Positions 24,866 to 34,278 of a DNA stretch of 64,000 nt are shown here, one piece after another. The stretch covers positions 1-64,000 of the forward strand of contig JAAEZZ010000009.1 of assembly GCA_018222605.1 (NCBI GenBank). Direction: 5' to 3'. A program made the translations under genes and the position numbers. The stretch comes from Alphaproteobacteria bacterium. GTDB taxonomy: Bacteria > Pseudomonadota > Alphaproteobacteria > Caulobacterales > Hyphomonadaceae. How positions within the stretch are numbered: the stretch's first letter is position 1; each line of letters begins with the position of its first letter. Below the pieces are notes generated by a model that searched no databases, was not told where the DNA came from, and saw nothing but the letters and a program-made list of their open reading frames with translations.

Positions 24866-25045
24866 TCATTTATCTGCCGCATCGGCGCGCCGACGCAGTT
24901 CAACCTCTGCCTTGTGGTCACCTGACAGGGCAGCCTGTTTCAGCTCGGCGGGTGTCATGCGGGCATAGGTTTCCGGCGGCTCGGTTGAGGCCTTGCCGGG
25001 TTTGCGCCCCATGCAGAGTGCGATGACGCTGGCAAAAATGCCCAT
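24866..25045 (-). CDS. Small protein of 59 aa, unrecognised
   Basis: A short frame with an excellent AAGGA ribosome site eight bases before ATG. The protein opens with a short hydrophobic stretch (MGIFASVIALCMGRKPG), then a basic hinge, and ends in a charged amphipathic helix with TPAELKQAALSGDHKAEVEL and RRRADAADK. No family is recognised. It lies 39 bases upstream of the GT2 gene on the same strand and is divergent from the gene at 25139, so it is probably the first gene of that transcript. Real coding is likely from the codon bias and ribosome site. Confidence 0.6.
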   Translation of the reverse strand: MGIFASVIALCMGRKPGKASTEPPETYARMTPAELKQAALSGDHKAEVELRRRADAADK

Positions 25046-25138
25046 GCCCCTGATCCTTCTTTATTCGTCTCGGAGTCAACTATGCCTGTTGTCAGCCGAT
25101 CCGGAAAGGTGGAGAAGGCCCACATTCAGGAGGGTGAT

Positions 25139-25465
25139 ATGGACATTTATCATATCTGGTTCGATCTGAAGCCGGGAACGGATGAGCGGGCCTTTGCGCC
25201 AGCCCTTTCGGCTTTTCTGGATCACATGCGTGATGAGGGCCGCATTGAGGCATGGCGGATGATGCGCTGCAAGCTAGGGCTGAGGCCCGATGATGTGCGC
25301 GAGTTTCACATCATGATCGAAACGCGAGACCTGGCGCAGCTGGACAGCGCCTTCAAGGCGGCCGCTGCGCGGTCCGGCGAGACGGATAGGCTACACTTTA
25401 CGGCCAATGCGATGGTGACCAACGTCAAATTCGGTCTGTTCCGCGATTGGCCGGATTGGGCGTGA
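25139..25465 (+). CDS. Small DUF6614-like protein (tentative family)
   Basis: A 108-aa protein opening with DIYHIWFDLKPGTDERAFA, then FLDHMRDEGRIEAWRMMRCKLGLRP and FHIMIETRDLAQLDSAF, ending VTNVKFGLFRDWPDW. The layout, beta-alpha-beta repeated, suggests a ferredoxin-like dimeric barrel. I recall a DUF6614 family with the same opening but could not verify it. The start at 25139 follows GGAGG by five bases; an ATG 19 codons upstream is weaker. It precedes trmD by 47 bases. Function unknown. Confidence 0.6.
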   Translation: MDIYHIWFDLKPGTDERAFAPALSAFLDHMRDEGRIEAWRMMRCKLGLRPDDVREFHIMIETRDLAQLDSAFKAAAARSGETDRLHFTANAMVTNVKFGLFRDWPDWA

Positions 25466-25512
25466 CAGCATATGCGTGACGGCGGGGTCTGCCTGCGCTA
25501 AAGGCTCGCCTC

Positions 25513-26238
25513 ATGTTTGAGACAAGTTTCATCACCCTGTTCCCCGAGGCTTTTCCGGGTCCGCTGGGCGTTTCCATTCTGGAGCGCGCACGCAAGGAAG
25601 GCATCTGGAATTGGGAGACGGTGGATCTGCGTCCCTTCGGCCTTGGCAAGCACAAGAATGTCGATGCGCCGCCCGCAGGGGGCGGGGCCGGGATGGTGAT
25701 CCGTCCGGATGTGGCCAGCGCTGCGATTGAGAGTATCGACACGGCTGACAAGCATCTTGTCTATCTGTCGCCGCGCGGTGTGCCGTTCACCCAGTCCAAG
25801 GCGCATCAATATGCAGGCGGCAAGGGGATGGTCCTGTTCTGTGGCCGGTTTGAAGGCCTGGACCAGCGCGCCATTGATGCGCATGGCCTGGAAGAGGTTT
25901 CCATGGGCGACTATGTGCTGGCAGGCGGAGAGGTTGCCGCCATGGCGATGGTCGAGGCTGTTGTGCGGCTTTTGCCCGGTGTGGCGGGCAATGAAGCCTC
26001 TTTGACCGATGAATCCTTCGAGAATGGATTGCTGGAACATGACCAGTACACCCTGCCCAGGCAGTGGGGTGAGCGCGGGACTCCGGAGGTTTTGCTGTCA
26101 GGAGATCACAAACGTATAGAAGAATGGCGGTTTAACAGCGCAAAAGCGTTGACAAAAGAACGCCGTCCCGATTTATACGCCGCTTACTCCAAGACCCACG
26201 AATTCCAACCGCCGGAGACAGGCGATGAACATGATTGA
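25513..26238 (+). CDS. trmD: tRNA (guanine-37-N1)-methyltransferase TrmD
   Basis: A 241-aa SPOUT enzyme placing m1G at position 37 of tRNAs, which prevents frameshifting. The trefoil-knot SAM site is seen in [31 protein letters not shown] and [11 protein letters not shown]; the C-terminal helical domain continues to [11 protein letters not shown]. Its last codons overlap the start of rplS by 14 bases, so the two are translationally coupled. Length is normal. Confidence 0.96.
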   Translation: MFETSFITLFPEAFPGPLGVSILERARKEGIWNWETVDLRPFGLGKHKNVDAPPAGGGAGMVIRPDVASAAIESIDTADKHLVYLSPRGVPFTQSKAHQYAGGKGMVLFCGRFEGLDQRAIDAHGLEEVSMGDYVLAGGEVAAMAMVEAVVRLLPGVAGNEASLTDESFENGLLEHDQYTLPRQWGERGTPEVLLSGDHKRIEEWRFNSAKALTKERRPDLYAAYSKTHEFQPPETGDEHD

Positions 26239-26782
26239 ACAGCTTGAAGCGGAAGAGTTCGCCCGCGTTGTCGGCGACAAGAACATTCCGGACTTCTCCC
26301 CGGGCGATACGCTGTCTGTGAACGTCCGCATCAAGGAAGGCGACCGTGAGCGCGTGCAGCGCTTCGAAGGCGTCTGCATTGCCCGCGCAGGCGGTGGCAT
26401 CAATGAGAGCTTCACGGTTCGCAAGATTTCCTTCGGTGAAGGCGTAGAGCGTGTATTCCCGCTCGCTTCCCCGATGATCGAAAGCATCGAAGTGAAGCGC
26501 AAGGGCCGCGTGCGCCGTGCGAAACTCTACTATCTGCGCGACCGTCGCGGTAAATCTGCCCGTATCGCAGAGCGTACCACTGGTCATGGCATCGAGACGG
26601 TCGAGATCGCCGTTTCCAAGACCGAGCGTCGCCGCCAGAAAGATGCAGAAAAAGCTGCCCGCAAGGAAGCTGCTGCCAAGGCGCGCGAAGAAGCTGCCAA
26701 GGCGAAAGCCGCTGAAGAGGCTGCCGCCGCTGCAGCTGCTGAGGCCGAAGCTTCTGCCGCTGAAGGCGCTGCTGAAGAATAG
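26225..26782 (+). CDS. rplS: 50S ribosomal protein L19 with Ala/Glu-rich tail
   Basis: A 185-aa L19. The conserved body, [45 protein letters not shown] and [22 protein letters not shown], ends with the [17 protein letters not shown] motif near residue 118. The last 65 residues alternate Lys, Ala and Glu ([17 protein letters not shown]) and are not part of the family core of about 115-125 residues. The start is GGAG-driven and lies within trmD. A terminator follows the stop. Confidence 0.96.
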   Translation: MNMIEQLEAEEFARVVGDKNIPDFSPGDTLSVNVRIKEGDRERVQRFEGVCIARAGGGINESFTVRKISFGEGVERVFPLASPMIESIEVKRKGRVRRAKLYYLRDRRGKSARIAERTTGHGIETVEIAVSKTERRRQKDAEKAARKEAAAKAREEAAKAKAAEEAAAAAAAEAEASAAEGAAEE

Positions 26783-26812
26783 ATTGCCCGGCCCATGGCC
26801 AGGATTTGAAAC

Positions 26813-26845
26813 AGCGCCTCTGCCAAAAGCAGGGGCGCTTTTCTT
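26813..26845 (+). terminator. Intrinsic terminator after rplS
   Basis: Arms AGCGCCTCTGC and GCAGGGGCGCT (one G-T opposition) around CAAAA, followed by TTTTCTTTT. It ends the trmD-rplS transcript before the SecD-like lipoprotein gene. Confidence 0.85.
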
Positions 26846-26878
26846 TTGGGGCGCAGGATTTTGTGTCACGGTCAGGCC

Positions 26879-27304
26879 ATGAGACATCTCTGCCTTACTG
26901 TTCTGTGCGCAGGCCTGCTGGCCGGCTGTGATGCCCCGCAGGAAGCGCTCAGCATCTCCGTGCCAGCCTGCCGCCCGCCCGGTGCGGAACAGGGCATCCT
27001 GTCGATTGGCGAGGTCAGCTTTGAACCCGCCCAGGTGCAGGCTGAGGCAATCGAAGACGCGCTGGGCCGTCCGGCCCTGTCGATCCGTCTGGATGAGGCG
27101 GGGGCAGAGGAACTGGCCGGTCTGACGCGCGAGAATATTGGGCAGACACTGCCCTTGCGCGTGGACGATGAGGTTCTCATGTCTCCTATCGTAACGGAGG
27201 CAATCTCCGGCGGAATGCTGCAGGTTGCGGGCGATTTCGACAGGGACGAGTTGGAAAGTCTGGCCCGCCGACTGTTGCCGCCATGCGACCAAGAGGCGGG
27301 TTGA
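26879..27304 (+). CDS. Lipoprotein with a SecD P1-head-like domain
   Basis: A 141-aa lipoprotein (lipobox LAGC, Cys17). The body from about residue 55 carries ALSIRLDEAGAEELAGLT, ENIGQTLPLRVDDEVLMSP and EAISGGMLQVAGDF, which follow the order of the base/head subdomain of the large periplasmic P1 loop of SecD (F-D-x-x-G-A-x-x-F, N-x-G-x, V-I-S-x-P-x-I, G-x-x-x-I-x-G-x-F). No membrane domain is present. Such free-standing copies exist, but their link to protein export is unproven. The stop ends in CDQEAG; leuC follows by 69 bases. Confidence 0.68.
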   Translation: MRHLCLTVLCAGLLAGCDAPQEALSISVPACRPPGAEQGILSIGEVSFEPAQVQAEAIEDALGRPALSIRLDEAGAEELAGLTRENIGQTLPLRVDDEVLMSPIVTEAISGGMLQVAGDFDRDELESLARRLLPPCDQEAG

Positions 27305-27373
27305 AGCACTTGCCCCTTTCCAGCAGCGCTTTCGTCGCTATTGTGCGCCGCGAAATGAAGAGATGAGGGTTCA

Positions 27374-28771
27374 ATGGCCGGCAAGACGCTTTACGACAAG
27401 ATCTGGGACGCGCACGTGGTGCATACGGATGCAGATACGGGTGAAAGCCTGCTCTATATCGATCTGCACCTTATCCACGAAGTGACGACGCCTCAGGCCT
27501 TTGCCGGTTTGAAGGCAGCGGGACGGGGCGTGCGCCGCCGGGACCTGACGCTGGCCGTGGCAGACCATAATACGCCAACGGAAAACCAGTCGGCTGGCCT
27601 CGCCGGGGTGAAAGACCCAGAGGCGCGCAACCAGCTGGAAACGCTGACGCGCAATGTTGCCGAATACGAAATCGAGTATTTTCCGATGGGGGATATTCGC
27701 AACGGCATCGTGCATGTCGTCGGCCCGGAGCAGGGACGCACCCAACCCGGCATGACGATTGTCTGCGGCGACAGCCACACCTCTACGCATGGCGCCTTTG
27801 GCGCGCTGGCGCATGGCATCGGCACGAGTGAAGTGGAACATGTTCTGGCAACGCAGACCCTGCGCGCCCGCAAGATGAAGAACATGGCCATTGAGGTCTC
27901 CGGCAGCCTGAAAGAGGGCGTCACGGCGAAAGACCTGGCGTTGCACATTATCTCCGTCATCGGGACGGCAGGCGGCACGGGCCATGTCATGGAGTTTCGC
28001 GGCGATGCGATCCGCAAGCTCTCCATGGAAGGGCGCATGACGCTGTGCAATCTGTCGATCGAGGGCGGCGCGCGTGCAGGTCTCGTCGCGCCGGATGAGA
28101 AAACCTTCGCCTATATCAAGGGCCGGCCGGCCGCGCCGAAGGCTGGTGCCTGGGATCTGGCCGAAACATATTGGCGCACACTGCACAGTGACGATGACGC
28201 CGTGTTTGACGAAATCGTCCACATCAAGGGCGAAGATGTCGAGCCGACCGTGACCTGGGGCACCAGTCCGGAGCAGGGCATTGCCCTGTCAGGCATTATT
28301 CCGAAGCCGGAAGACTTTGACGATCCGGTCAAGGCGGCCGCCTGTGAACGGGCGCTGGCCTATATGGGGCTTGAAGGCGGCAAGCCGATTAAAGGTACGC
28401 CAGTTCAGCGCGTCTTTATCGGATCATGCACCAATAGCCGGATCGAAGATTTGCGCGCCGCGGCCGATGTTGCCAAAGGCAATCATGTGGCCGAGGGCGT
28501 GCGGGCTATGGTCGTACCGGGCTCAGGTCTCGTACGGGTGCAGGCCGAAGAGGAAGGTCTGGACCAGATCTTCATCGAGGCGGGCTTTGAATGGCGCGAG
28601 CCGGGCTGTTCCATGTGCCTCGGCATGAACCCGGACACGCTCGCCCCTGGTGAGCGCTGTGCATCGACCTCCAACCGCAACTTTGAAGGCCGCCAAGGCC
28701 GCGATGGCCGCACGCATCTGATGAGCCCGGCATTGGCGGCACGCGCCGCAATCAATGGTGTGATTGGCTAA
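27374..28771 (+). CDS. leuC: 3-Isopropylmalate dehydratase large subunit
   Basis: A 465-aa subunit of the [4Fe-4S] isomerase that converts 2- to 3-isopropylmalate in leucine synthesis; its partner is LeuD at 30696. Cluster ligands are Cys352 in SCTNSRI and Cys412 and Cys415 in GCSMCLGM. Other hallmarks are [35 protein letters not shown] and [19 protein letters not shown] lies upstream of the ATG. The leu genes are interleaved with cysK, a VOC gene and two small genes rather than contiguous. Confidence 0.97.
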   Translation: MAGKTLYDKIWDAHVVHTDADTGESLLYIDLHLIHEVTTPQAFAGLKAAGRGVRRRDLTLAVADHNTPTENQSAGLAGVKDPEARNQLETLTRNVAEYEIEYFPMGDIRNGIVHVVGPEQGRTQPGMTIVCGDSHTSTHGAFGALAHGIGTSEVEHVLATQTLRARKMKNMAIEVSGSLKEGVTAKDLALHIISVIGTAGGTGHVMEFRGDAIRKLSMEGRMTLCNLSIEGGARAGLVAPDEKTFAYIKGRPAAPKAGAWDLAETYWRTLHSDDDAVFDEIVHIKGEDVEPTVTWGTSPEQGIALSGIIPKPEDFDDPVKAAACERALAYMGLEGGKPIKGTPVQRVFIGSCTNSRIEDLRAAADVAKGNHVAEGVRAMVVPGSGLVRVQAEEEGLDQIFIEAGFEWREPGCSMCLGMNPDTLAPGERCASTSNRNFEGRQGRDGRTHLMSPALAARAAINGVIG

Positions 28772-28848
28772 ACCGAGCTTTAAGTTGCCTCTGTAATGGC
28801 GGCGGAGGATAGTCCAGCCAGATTGTAACCCAGATCATGGAGTTGTTG

Positions 28849-29832
28849 ATGGCTGGACCTGTTTCTCTTCCCGGTGGCGTGACTTTGGATGGTCCGCGCG
28901 GGCGGACCTATGCGTCGATTCTGGAAACCGTTGGGTCAACGCCGCTGGTCGCTGCGTCGAAATTCGCTGAGTCCGAGCGCGTGAAGGCGACCCTTCTCTT
29001 CAAGTGCGAATTCTTCAATCCGCTGGCGAGCGTGAAGGACCGGATCGGTCTGAACATGATCCTGCAGCTGGAAGCGACCGGGAAGCTTAAGCCCGGTGGC
29101 ACGCTTGTGGAGCCGACCTCTGGCAATACCGGGATCGCGCTGGCCTTTGTCGCGGCGAGCCGGGGGTATCGCCTGATCCTGACCATGCCGGAATCCATGT
29201 CGATCGAGCGGCGGCGCATGCTGGCCTATCTGGGGGCAGAACTTGAACTGACGCCCAAGGAAAAGGGCATGGGCGGCGCCATCGCCAAGGCCAAGGAGAT
29301 CCTTGAAGCAACCGAAGGCGCTGTGATGCCGAGTCAGTTCGACAATCCGGCAAACCCGGCCATTCACGAAGTGACCACGGCAGAGGAAATCTGGACCGAT
29401 ACGGACGGCGCTGTTGATGCGGTCATCGCAGGGATCGGTACGGGCGGCACGTTTACCGGATGCGGTAAAGTGCTGAAGACGCGCAAGCCAGAGCTGAAAA
29501 TGTATGCTGTCGAGCCGGAAGGCAGCCCGGTCCTGTCTGGCGGAGAGCCGGGCCCGCACATGATCCAGGGCATTGGTGCGGGCTTTATTCCGGGCAATGC
29601 CGATACATCCCTGCTGGATGAAGTGGTAAAGGTGTCGAATGATGAGGCCTTCGCCACTGCCCGCAAACTGGCCATGCTGGAAGGTATTCCAGGCGGGATT
29701 TCTTCAGGCGCAGCCGCGGCTGCGGCTGTGAAAATCGGCCAGCGCGATGAGATGGAGGGCAAAACGATTGTCACCATCCTGCCAAGCTTTGCGGAGCGGT
29801 ATGTCTCGACAGCGCTGTTCGACGGGCTGTAA
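28849..29832 (+). CDS. cysK: Cysteine synthase A (O-acetylserine sulfhydrylase)
   Basis: A 327-aa PLP enzyme making cysteine from O-acetylserine and sulfide. The Schiff-base lysine is Lys63 in NPLASVKDRIG; EPTSGNTGIALAFVAASRGY grips the substrate; GTGGTFTGCGKVLK binds the phosphate. The C-terminal SGGEPGPHMIQGIGAGFIP is typical of CysK rather than CysM. GGAG six bases before 28849 fixes the start; the ATG four codons ahead is less well placed. It sits between leuC and leuD. Confidence 0.95.
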   Translation: MAGPVSLPGGVTLDGPRGRTYASILETVGSTPLVAASKFAESERVKATLLFKCEFFNPLASVKDRIGLNMILQLEATGKLKPGGTLVEPTSGNTGIALAFVAASRGYRLILTMPESMSIERRRMLAYLGAELELTPKEKGMGGAIAKAKEILEATEGAVMPSQFDNPANPAIHEVTTAEEIWTDTDGAVDAVIAGIGTGGTFTGCGKVLKTRKPELKMYAVEPEGSPVLSGGEPGPHMIQGIGAGFIPGNADTSLLDEVVKVSNDEAFATARKLAMLEGIPGGISSGAAAAAAVKIGQRDEMEGKTIVTILPSFAERYVSTALFDGL

Positions 29833-29841
29833 TCTGGCCGG

Positions 29842-30684
29842 ATGATTACAGGTCTCGACCATATTGTGCTGGTTTGCCCCGAGATTAAGGCAGCCACGGG
29901 CGTCTATTCGGCCTTGCTGGGGCGGCAGCCGGATTGGCGTGCCTCATCGGAGGGGGCGGCCACGGCGATCTTTCGCATTGCGAACACGGCGATTGAGCTA
30001 ATGGCGCCAGATGGCGAAGGCGCTGTGGCGGATCGTCTGCGGGAGATCATCACGGAAGAGGGGCCGGGCCTGAAGAGCCTCGCCTTCGCAGCGGAGGATA
30101 TTGGCTTCGCCCATCACAAGCTGACGCGCCGGGGCCTGATGCCTGGCGAGATCAGCGAAAGCGCCAGCATCAACGAAATCGACGGAAGAACGCGCAAATG
30201 GAGCCGTTTTCGCTGTTCTGACGCTGAGACGGGCGGCGTGAAAGTGTTTGTCATTGCGCCGGAAACACCTTTGCCTGTGCAAGATGCAGAGGCAGATCAG
30301 GTCATGTCCCTGGACCATATCGTCATTGATACGCCAAATCCCGACAGGGCGCTGGGGCTCTATGGGGCCCGGATTGGCCTCGACCTGGCGCTCGACCGGA
30401 CACGGGAAGCGTGGAAGACGCGGTTTCTGTTTTTCCGCACGGGCGGGCTGACCTTTGAAGTGATCCACAGGCTGGGGGAAGCGCATGATCCTTCCGGTCA
30501 GGACAGGATCTGGGGGCTGACCTGGCAGGTAGAGGATTTGCAGGCAGCGCATGACCGGCTATCTGAAGCCGGATTCAATGTTTCGGAGCTGCGCAAGGGG
30601 CGCAAACCCGGCTCCACGGTTTTCACGGTGCGCGACGGCACAATGGGGGTCCCCACCCTGTTCATCGCGCATAGTTCAGGATAG
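29842..30684 (+). CDS. Two-domain VOC (glyoxalase-like) family protein
   Basis: A 280-aa protein made of two vicinal-oxygen-chelate domains: residues 1-135, starting [27 protein letters not shown], and 155-275, starting [21 protein letters not shown]. Each has the beta-alpha-beta-beta-beta start with D-H-I-V for metal binding and a later Glu (the [13 protein letters not shown] region and AIELMAPDG). The fold suits glyoxalase, dioxygenase or epimerase chemistry; the reaction cannot be told. It begins nine bases after the cysK stop, so it is cotranscribed with cysK and leuD. Confidence 0.85.
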   Translation: MITGLDHIVLVCPEIKAATGVYSALLGRQPDWRASSEGAATAIFRIANTAIELMAPDGEGAVADRLREIITEEGPGLKSLAFAAEDIGFAHHKLTRRGLMPGEISESASINEIDGRTRKWSRFRCSDAETGGVKVFVIAPETPLPVQDAEADQVMSLDHIVIDTPNPDRALGLYGARIGLDLALDRTREAWKTRFLFFRTGGLTFEVIHRLGEAHDPSGQDRIWGLTWQVEDLQAAHDRLSEAGFNVSELRKGRKPGSTVFTVRDGTMGVPTLFIAHSSG

Positions 30685-30695
30685 GACACGTTTCC

Positions 30696-31325
30696 ATGAA
30701 AGCATTTACTCAACTGACCGGAACGGCGGCCCCTCTGCTGGAGAAGGGCAAGCCGATGTCGAATGTCGACACCGACATGATCATCCCGAAACAGTTCCTG
30801 AAGACGACGGAACGCACAGGCCTCTCCAAGGGCCTGTTTCACGAACTGAAAACCCTGTCAGATGGCTCACCAAACCCGCAATTCGTTCTGAATCGCCCGG
30901 AATATGCGACTGCCAGCATCCTGATCGCGGGCAAGAATTTTGGCTGCGGTTCCTCTCGTGAGCATGCGCCGTGGGCGCTGCTGGATCAGGGGATTACTTG
31001 CGTTATCGCGCCGAGCTTTGCCGATATCTTCCACAATAATTGCTACAAGAACGGTATCCTGCCGGTCTGCTTGCCGGAAGACGTCTGCCAGAAGCTGGCG
31101 GAACAGGCGGGCGGGTCCAACCATGTCTTTACAGTCGATCTGGAAGCGCAGACGGTGACCGGGCCGGATGGTGAGAGCCATGGTTTTGAGGTCGATGAAG
31201 GCCGCAAGGCGAATTTGATGGCAGGTCTGGATGAGATTGGCGCGTCACTCACCGCTTCCGCGCGAATTGACGCCTTTGAAGCCGAGCGCAAACTGACAAA
31301 ACCCTGGCTGGAGCCAGCCCGGTAA
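30696..31325 (+). CDS. leuD: 3-Isopropylmalate dehydratase small subunit
   Basis: A 209-aa partner of LeuC. The swivelling domain shows [22 protein letters not shown], then [32 protein letters not shown] with the substrate-binding GCGSSREHA, and [17 protein letters not shown]. Length is normal. It is 11 bases after the VOC gene stop. The order leuC-cysK-VOC-leuD-leuB is interrupted but one-directional. Confidence 0.96.
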   Translation: MKAFTQLTGTAAPLLEKGKPMSNVDTDMIIPKQFLKTTERTGLSKGLFHELKTLSDGSPNPQFVLNRPEYATASILIAGKNFGCGSSREHAPWALLDQGITCVIAPSFADIFHNNCYKNGILPVCLPEDVCQKLAEQAGGSNHVFTVDLEAQTVTGPDGESHGFEVDEGRKANLMAGLDEIGASLTASARIDAFEAERKLTKPWLEPAR

Positions 31326-31347
31326 ACGTCTGAAGGAGGCCAGGCAG

Positions 31348-31521
31348 ATGCGCAAACTCACAGGTCTTGTTGCGGGGCTGTTTCTGTTGGGCGCTGTGAG
31401 CGCCTGCCATACAGACCCGTTCAGCACTAAGCCGGAAGTGAATGTCAAACTGCCTGCCAAGAAAGACCCTGCAGAAGATGGGGCGGAAGACACAGGCGAG
31501 GAAAGCCCGTCACAGCCATGA
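31348..31521 (+). CDS. Small lipoprotein of 57 aa
   Basis: Signal MRKLTGLVAGLFLLGAVSAC with lipobox VSAC (Cys20), then a short tail rich in Lys, Pro, Asp and Glu (KPEVNVKLPAKKDPAEDG). AAGGAGG eight bases before the ATG is the best ribosome site of the region, which supports a real gene. Its stop overlaps the next start (ATGA). No family is recognised; it is a small charged exported lipoprotein, possibly envelope-related. Confidence 0.75.
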   Translation: MRKLTGLVAGLFLLGAVSACHTDPFSTKPEVNVKLPAKKDPAEDGAEDTGEESPSQP

Positions 31522-31814
31522 TTGTCATTGAGGGCACGGTGCGATTGCCGGTCGGGAATATTGAGGCCGCGAAGCCTGCAATGTTTGCCATGGTGTCGGC
31601 CAGTCGCGCGGAAGAGGGGTGTATCGATTACGCCTACGCCTTCGACCTTGTTGATCCGGGCCTTGTTCGCGTAACGGAGAGGTGGGAGAGCCGCGCCGCC
31701 CTGGAGGCGCATTTCAAGACAGCGCATATGGCAAAATGGCGCCAATCTTTTCCCGATCTTGGCATTACAGACCGCTCGCTTCGTCTCTATGAAGCCGATG
31801 CTGAGCCGATCTGA
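31518..31814 (+). CDS. ABM-family putative quinol monooxygenase (YgiN-like)
   Basis: A 98-aa ferredoxin-like dimeric barrel. MIVIEGTVRLPVGNIEAAKPAMFAMV, then SRAEEGCIDYAYAFDLVDPG with conserved GC.DY, and FRVTERWESRAALEAHFKTAHM (here LVRVTERWES) carrying the E-x-W-x-S and H-x-x-x-H motifs are typical of antibiotic biosynthesis monooxygenase/YgiN proteins, cofactor-free oxygenases acting on quinol-like compounds. It overlaps the small lipoprotein start by four bases. The physiological substrate is unknown. Confidence 0.85.
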   Translation: MIVIEGTVRLPVGNIEAAKPAMFAMVSASRAEEGCIDYAYAFDLVDPGLVRVTERWESRAALEAHFKTAHMAKWRQSFPDLGITDRSLRLYEADAEPI

Positions 31815-31928
31815 CGCGCGGCCAGTCCGGCCTCCCCCCGTTGCGCAGATGCAGCCCCGCCGTTACTAGACATCGGAGATAGCTGTGCCTGTTGGCGGCG
31901 CAGGCCCAAACTCAGTGGAGTGTAAGAC

Positions 31929-32981
31929 GTGAAACAGACCCTTTTGCTGCTGCCCGGTGACGGAATTGGCCCCGAAGTGATTGCTGAGGTGAAGCGGCTG
32001 GTGGATTTGCTCGCGCCGGATCTGGCAATTGAGGAAGGGCTTGTGGGCGGCGCGTCCTATGATGCGCATGGCACGCCGCTGACGGATGAAACCTTGCAGC
32101 GCGCGCTGGCCTCTGACGCCGTTCTGCTCGGCGCGGTGGGTGGTCCGAAATGGGTAGGTACAGCTCGCGACAAGCGCCCGGAGGCGGGCTTGCTGGCACT
32201 CCGTAAGGGCCTCGACGTGTTCGCCAATCTGCGGCCAGCTTTCTGCTTTCCCGCACTGGTTAGCGAATCCAGCCTGAAGCCGGAAGTGGTGGAAGGCCTG
32301 GACATCATGATCGTCCGTGAGCTGACTGGGGGTGTCTATTTCGGCACGCCGCGCGGCATCGATGAAAAGGGTGGTCTGCGCCGCGGTTATGACACCGCGA
32401 TTTACACCCATCCGGAAATCGAGCGCGTAACACGCGTTGCGTTCGAGATTGCCCGTGGCCGGTCTGGCCGGGTTTGCTCGGTCGAGAAGTCGAACGTGAT
32501 GGATTCCGGCCTGTTCTGGCGCCAGGAAGTAACGCTCGCCCATGCCGAGCTGGGCGCAGGTGTGGACCTTTCTCATATGTATGCAGATGCCTGCGCCATG
32601 GAACTCGTCCGTGAACCGAAACAATTCGACGTGATCCTGGCAGATAATCTGTTCGGGGACATCCTGTCGGATGAGGCGGCCATGCTGACCGGGTCTATTG
32701 GTATGCTGCCGTCGGCTTCTCTGGGTGCAGAGGGTACGCCGGGCCTGTATGAACCCGTCCATGGGTCTGCGCCCGACATTGCGGGCAAGGGCATCGCAAA
32801 CCCGTGCGCGGCCATCCTCTCCTTTGAAATGGCGCTGCGCTGGTCTCTGAACCGCGCAAAAGTGGCAGACGCGCTGTTCGCAGCTGTGGGTGCTGCACTC
32901 GACAAGGGCGCGCGTACCAAGGATCTTGGCGGCGAGTTAAGCACGCGCGAGATGACGGACGCGATTATCGCAGCGCTCTAG
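31929..32981 (+). CDS. leuB: 3-Isopropylmalate dehydrogenase
   Basis: A 350-aa NAD-dependent enzyme that oxidises and decarboxylates 3-isopropylmalate. Family marks are [39 protein letters not shown], the active-site [28 protein letters not shown] and the cofactor-binding [26 protein letters not shown] region near residue 245. The start is a GTG with GGAG eight bases upstream. Its TAG overlaps the stop of the convergent gene by four bases (CTAG). Confidence 0.95.
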   Translation: MKQTLLLLPGDGIGPEVIAEVKRLVDLLAPDLAIEEGLVGGASYDAHGTPLTDETLQRALASDAVLLGAVGGPKWVGTARDKRPEAGLLALRKGLDVFANLRPAFCFPALVSESSLKPEVVEGLDIMIVRELTGGVYFGTPRGIDEKGGLRRGYDTAIYTHPEIERVTRVAFEIARGRSGRVCSVEKSNVMDSGLFWRQEVTLAHAELGAGVDLSHMYADACAMELVREPKQFDVILADNLFGDILSDEAAMLTGSIGMLPSASLGAEGTPGLYEPVHGSAPDIAGKGIANPCAAILSFEMALRWSLNRAKVADALFAAVGAALDKGARTKDLGGELSTREMTDAIIAAL

Positions 32982-33778
32982 GCTTTTTCTTTGGTTTTGC
33001 GGGTGCCGGGCGCAGGCGGGTCTTGCGGCGGCCCCGCAAAGCATTGCGCCTTTTCCATCCAGGCTTTTGCATTGCCGCCCTGCACATTCAGGGCCGTATC
33101 CTGAATATTGCGCGTCTGTGTGACGACCTGACAGAACTCTTCAGCAGCGCCTTCAATGCGCTCTGCGGCGCTTTCATCCCCATAAGTCCAGATCTCTCCG
33201 GATGGGGCGGTCAGAACAAGATGCGGCATGGGTTGGGGGATGTCTTCCTTGCAGTTCAGGAAGGTCCAGCCATATGTGTTGACGCCCAGCACGACGATAT
33301 TCCGTATCCGGTCTTCATTCTGTCGGATGATGCCTAGCTGGTCATACACTTCCTGACCATGCGCCCATGTCTCCATCAGCCGCGCTGTGATGGAAGACCG
33401 TGCGCTCATGGAGGGGCCGACCCAGGCGAGACGTTGGCTTGGGTCTGCCTCGGCGAAGGCGTCTGCTGTCTCCTCGGCCAGCTCAAGCCAGTCTGCGCAC
33501 AATGCTGTTCCAGACAGGCCACCGAAATGCTCGGATTCCTTCTCGGTCAGGGAGCCTGCCTTAAGAGCGCTCATCAGATCCGAAACCAGCGTGTGGAACG
33601 CCGCCTCGTCTTTCAGGGAAAAGAGGGCGGCCTTGTTCCAGAAATGCAAATGGCGGATGACCATATCGATGGTCCACGCCTTGAAGCCGGTTTCCTGAAG
33701 ATAGTCCGCGTCTTCAAGCGGAGCGATGAGATCGCCCAGGGCGCGCGTTTCTGCGAGAAAATCCAGCGCCTGCTGCAT
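32978..33778 (-). CDS. TIGR03084 family (mycothiol-maleylpyruvate isomerase-like) protein
   Basis: A 266-aa DinB/MDMPI-fold protein. The N-terminal [36 protein letters not shown] and the [16 protein letters not shown] block with an HxxxxE/H metal patch are recognisable. The C-terminal lipid-transfer-like region reads [35 protein letters not shown] in spirit, though only short pieces are quoted. Members are common in actinobacteria and alphaproteobacteria and have no established reaction. It starts five bases after the stop of the NTF2-like gene on the same strand. Confidence 0.8.
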   Translation of the reverse strand: MQQALDFLAETRALGDLIAPLEDADYLQETGFKAWTIDMVIRHLHFWNKAALFSLKDEAAFHTLVSDLMSALKAGSLTEKESEHFGGLSGTALCADWLELAEETADAFAEADPSQRLAWVGPSMSARSSITARLMETWAHGQEVYDQLGIIRQNEDRIRNIVVLGVNTYGWTFLNCKEDIPQPMPHLVLTAPSGEIWTYGDESAAERIEGAAEEFCQVVTQTRNIQDTALNVQGGNAKAWMEKAQCFAGPPQDPPAPGTRKTKEKA

Positions 33779-33783
33779 CGGGC

Positions 33784-34155
33784 CTAGCTATAGTCTGCGA
33801 TGCGACAGAGCAGGTTGCCGCGAAACTCGAAGAAGCTGGCGCCGCGTACTTTCACGGTTTCACCGGAACGGATGCCGTTCGGCAGGTCAACGGCGGCCTT
33901 GCCTTCGAATTCGATTTCTGCGGCGGCTTTGCCTGCGCCTGAGACGATGTTCACCAGTCTCTGCCGCCGGTACGTGAAGGCATTTCCGGACAATTCAGCT
34001 ACCTGGCGCATCATGTCCTTGCCATCAAGGCGCATGGATTGGCCGGTGTTGGAAATGTTTTCGAAGACAACATCTTCTGTCACGCAATCGAGCATACCGT
34101 CGATGTCGCGGGCGTTGTAACTGGCGATGTAACGGTTGACCACGTCATCTAGCAC
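33784..34155 (-). CDS. NTF2-like (SnoaL-type) family protein
   Basis: A 123-aa cone-fold protein: VVNRYIASYNARDIDGMLDCVTEDVVFEN, then an LNTIVSGA-like strand (here RLVNIVSGAGKAAAEIEFEG), ending in VRGASFFEFRGNLLCRIADYS. This is the SnoaL/ketosteroid-isomerase-like fold, a binding pocket with varied uses. It precedes the TIGR03084 gene in a two-gene unit and is divergent from asd over a 123-base gap, which must carry both promoters. No function is assigned. Confidence 0.78.
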   Translation of the reverse strand: MLDDVVNRYIASYNARDIDGMLDCVTEDVVFENISNTGQSMRLDGKDMMRQVAELSGNAFTYRRQRLVNIVSGAGKAAAEIEFEGKAAVDLPNGIRSGETVKVRGASFFEFRGNLLCRIADYS

Positions 34156-34278
34156 GACGGCAACCTCCAGAGTTTGTGTTGTTTTTGGTCTGCCTCAGCA
34201 GCGACACTTTAGCAACAGGCTTTCGTAATACGCAAAGATGCGTCATAAGCCCCACTTCATTTTAGGAGCAGGAATATC

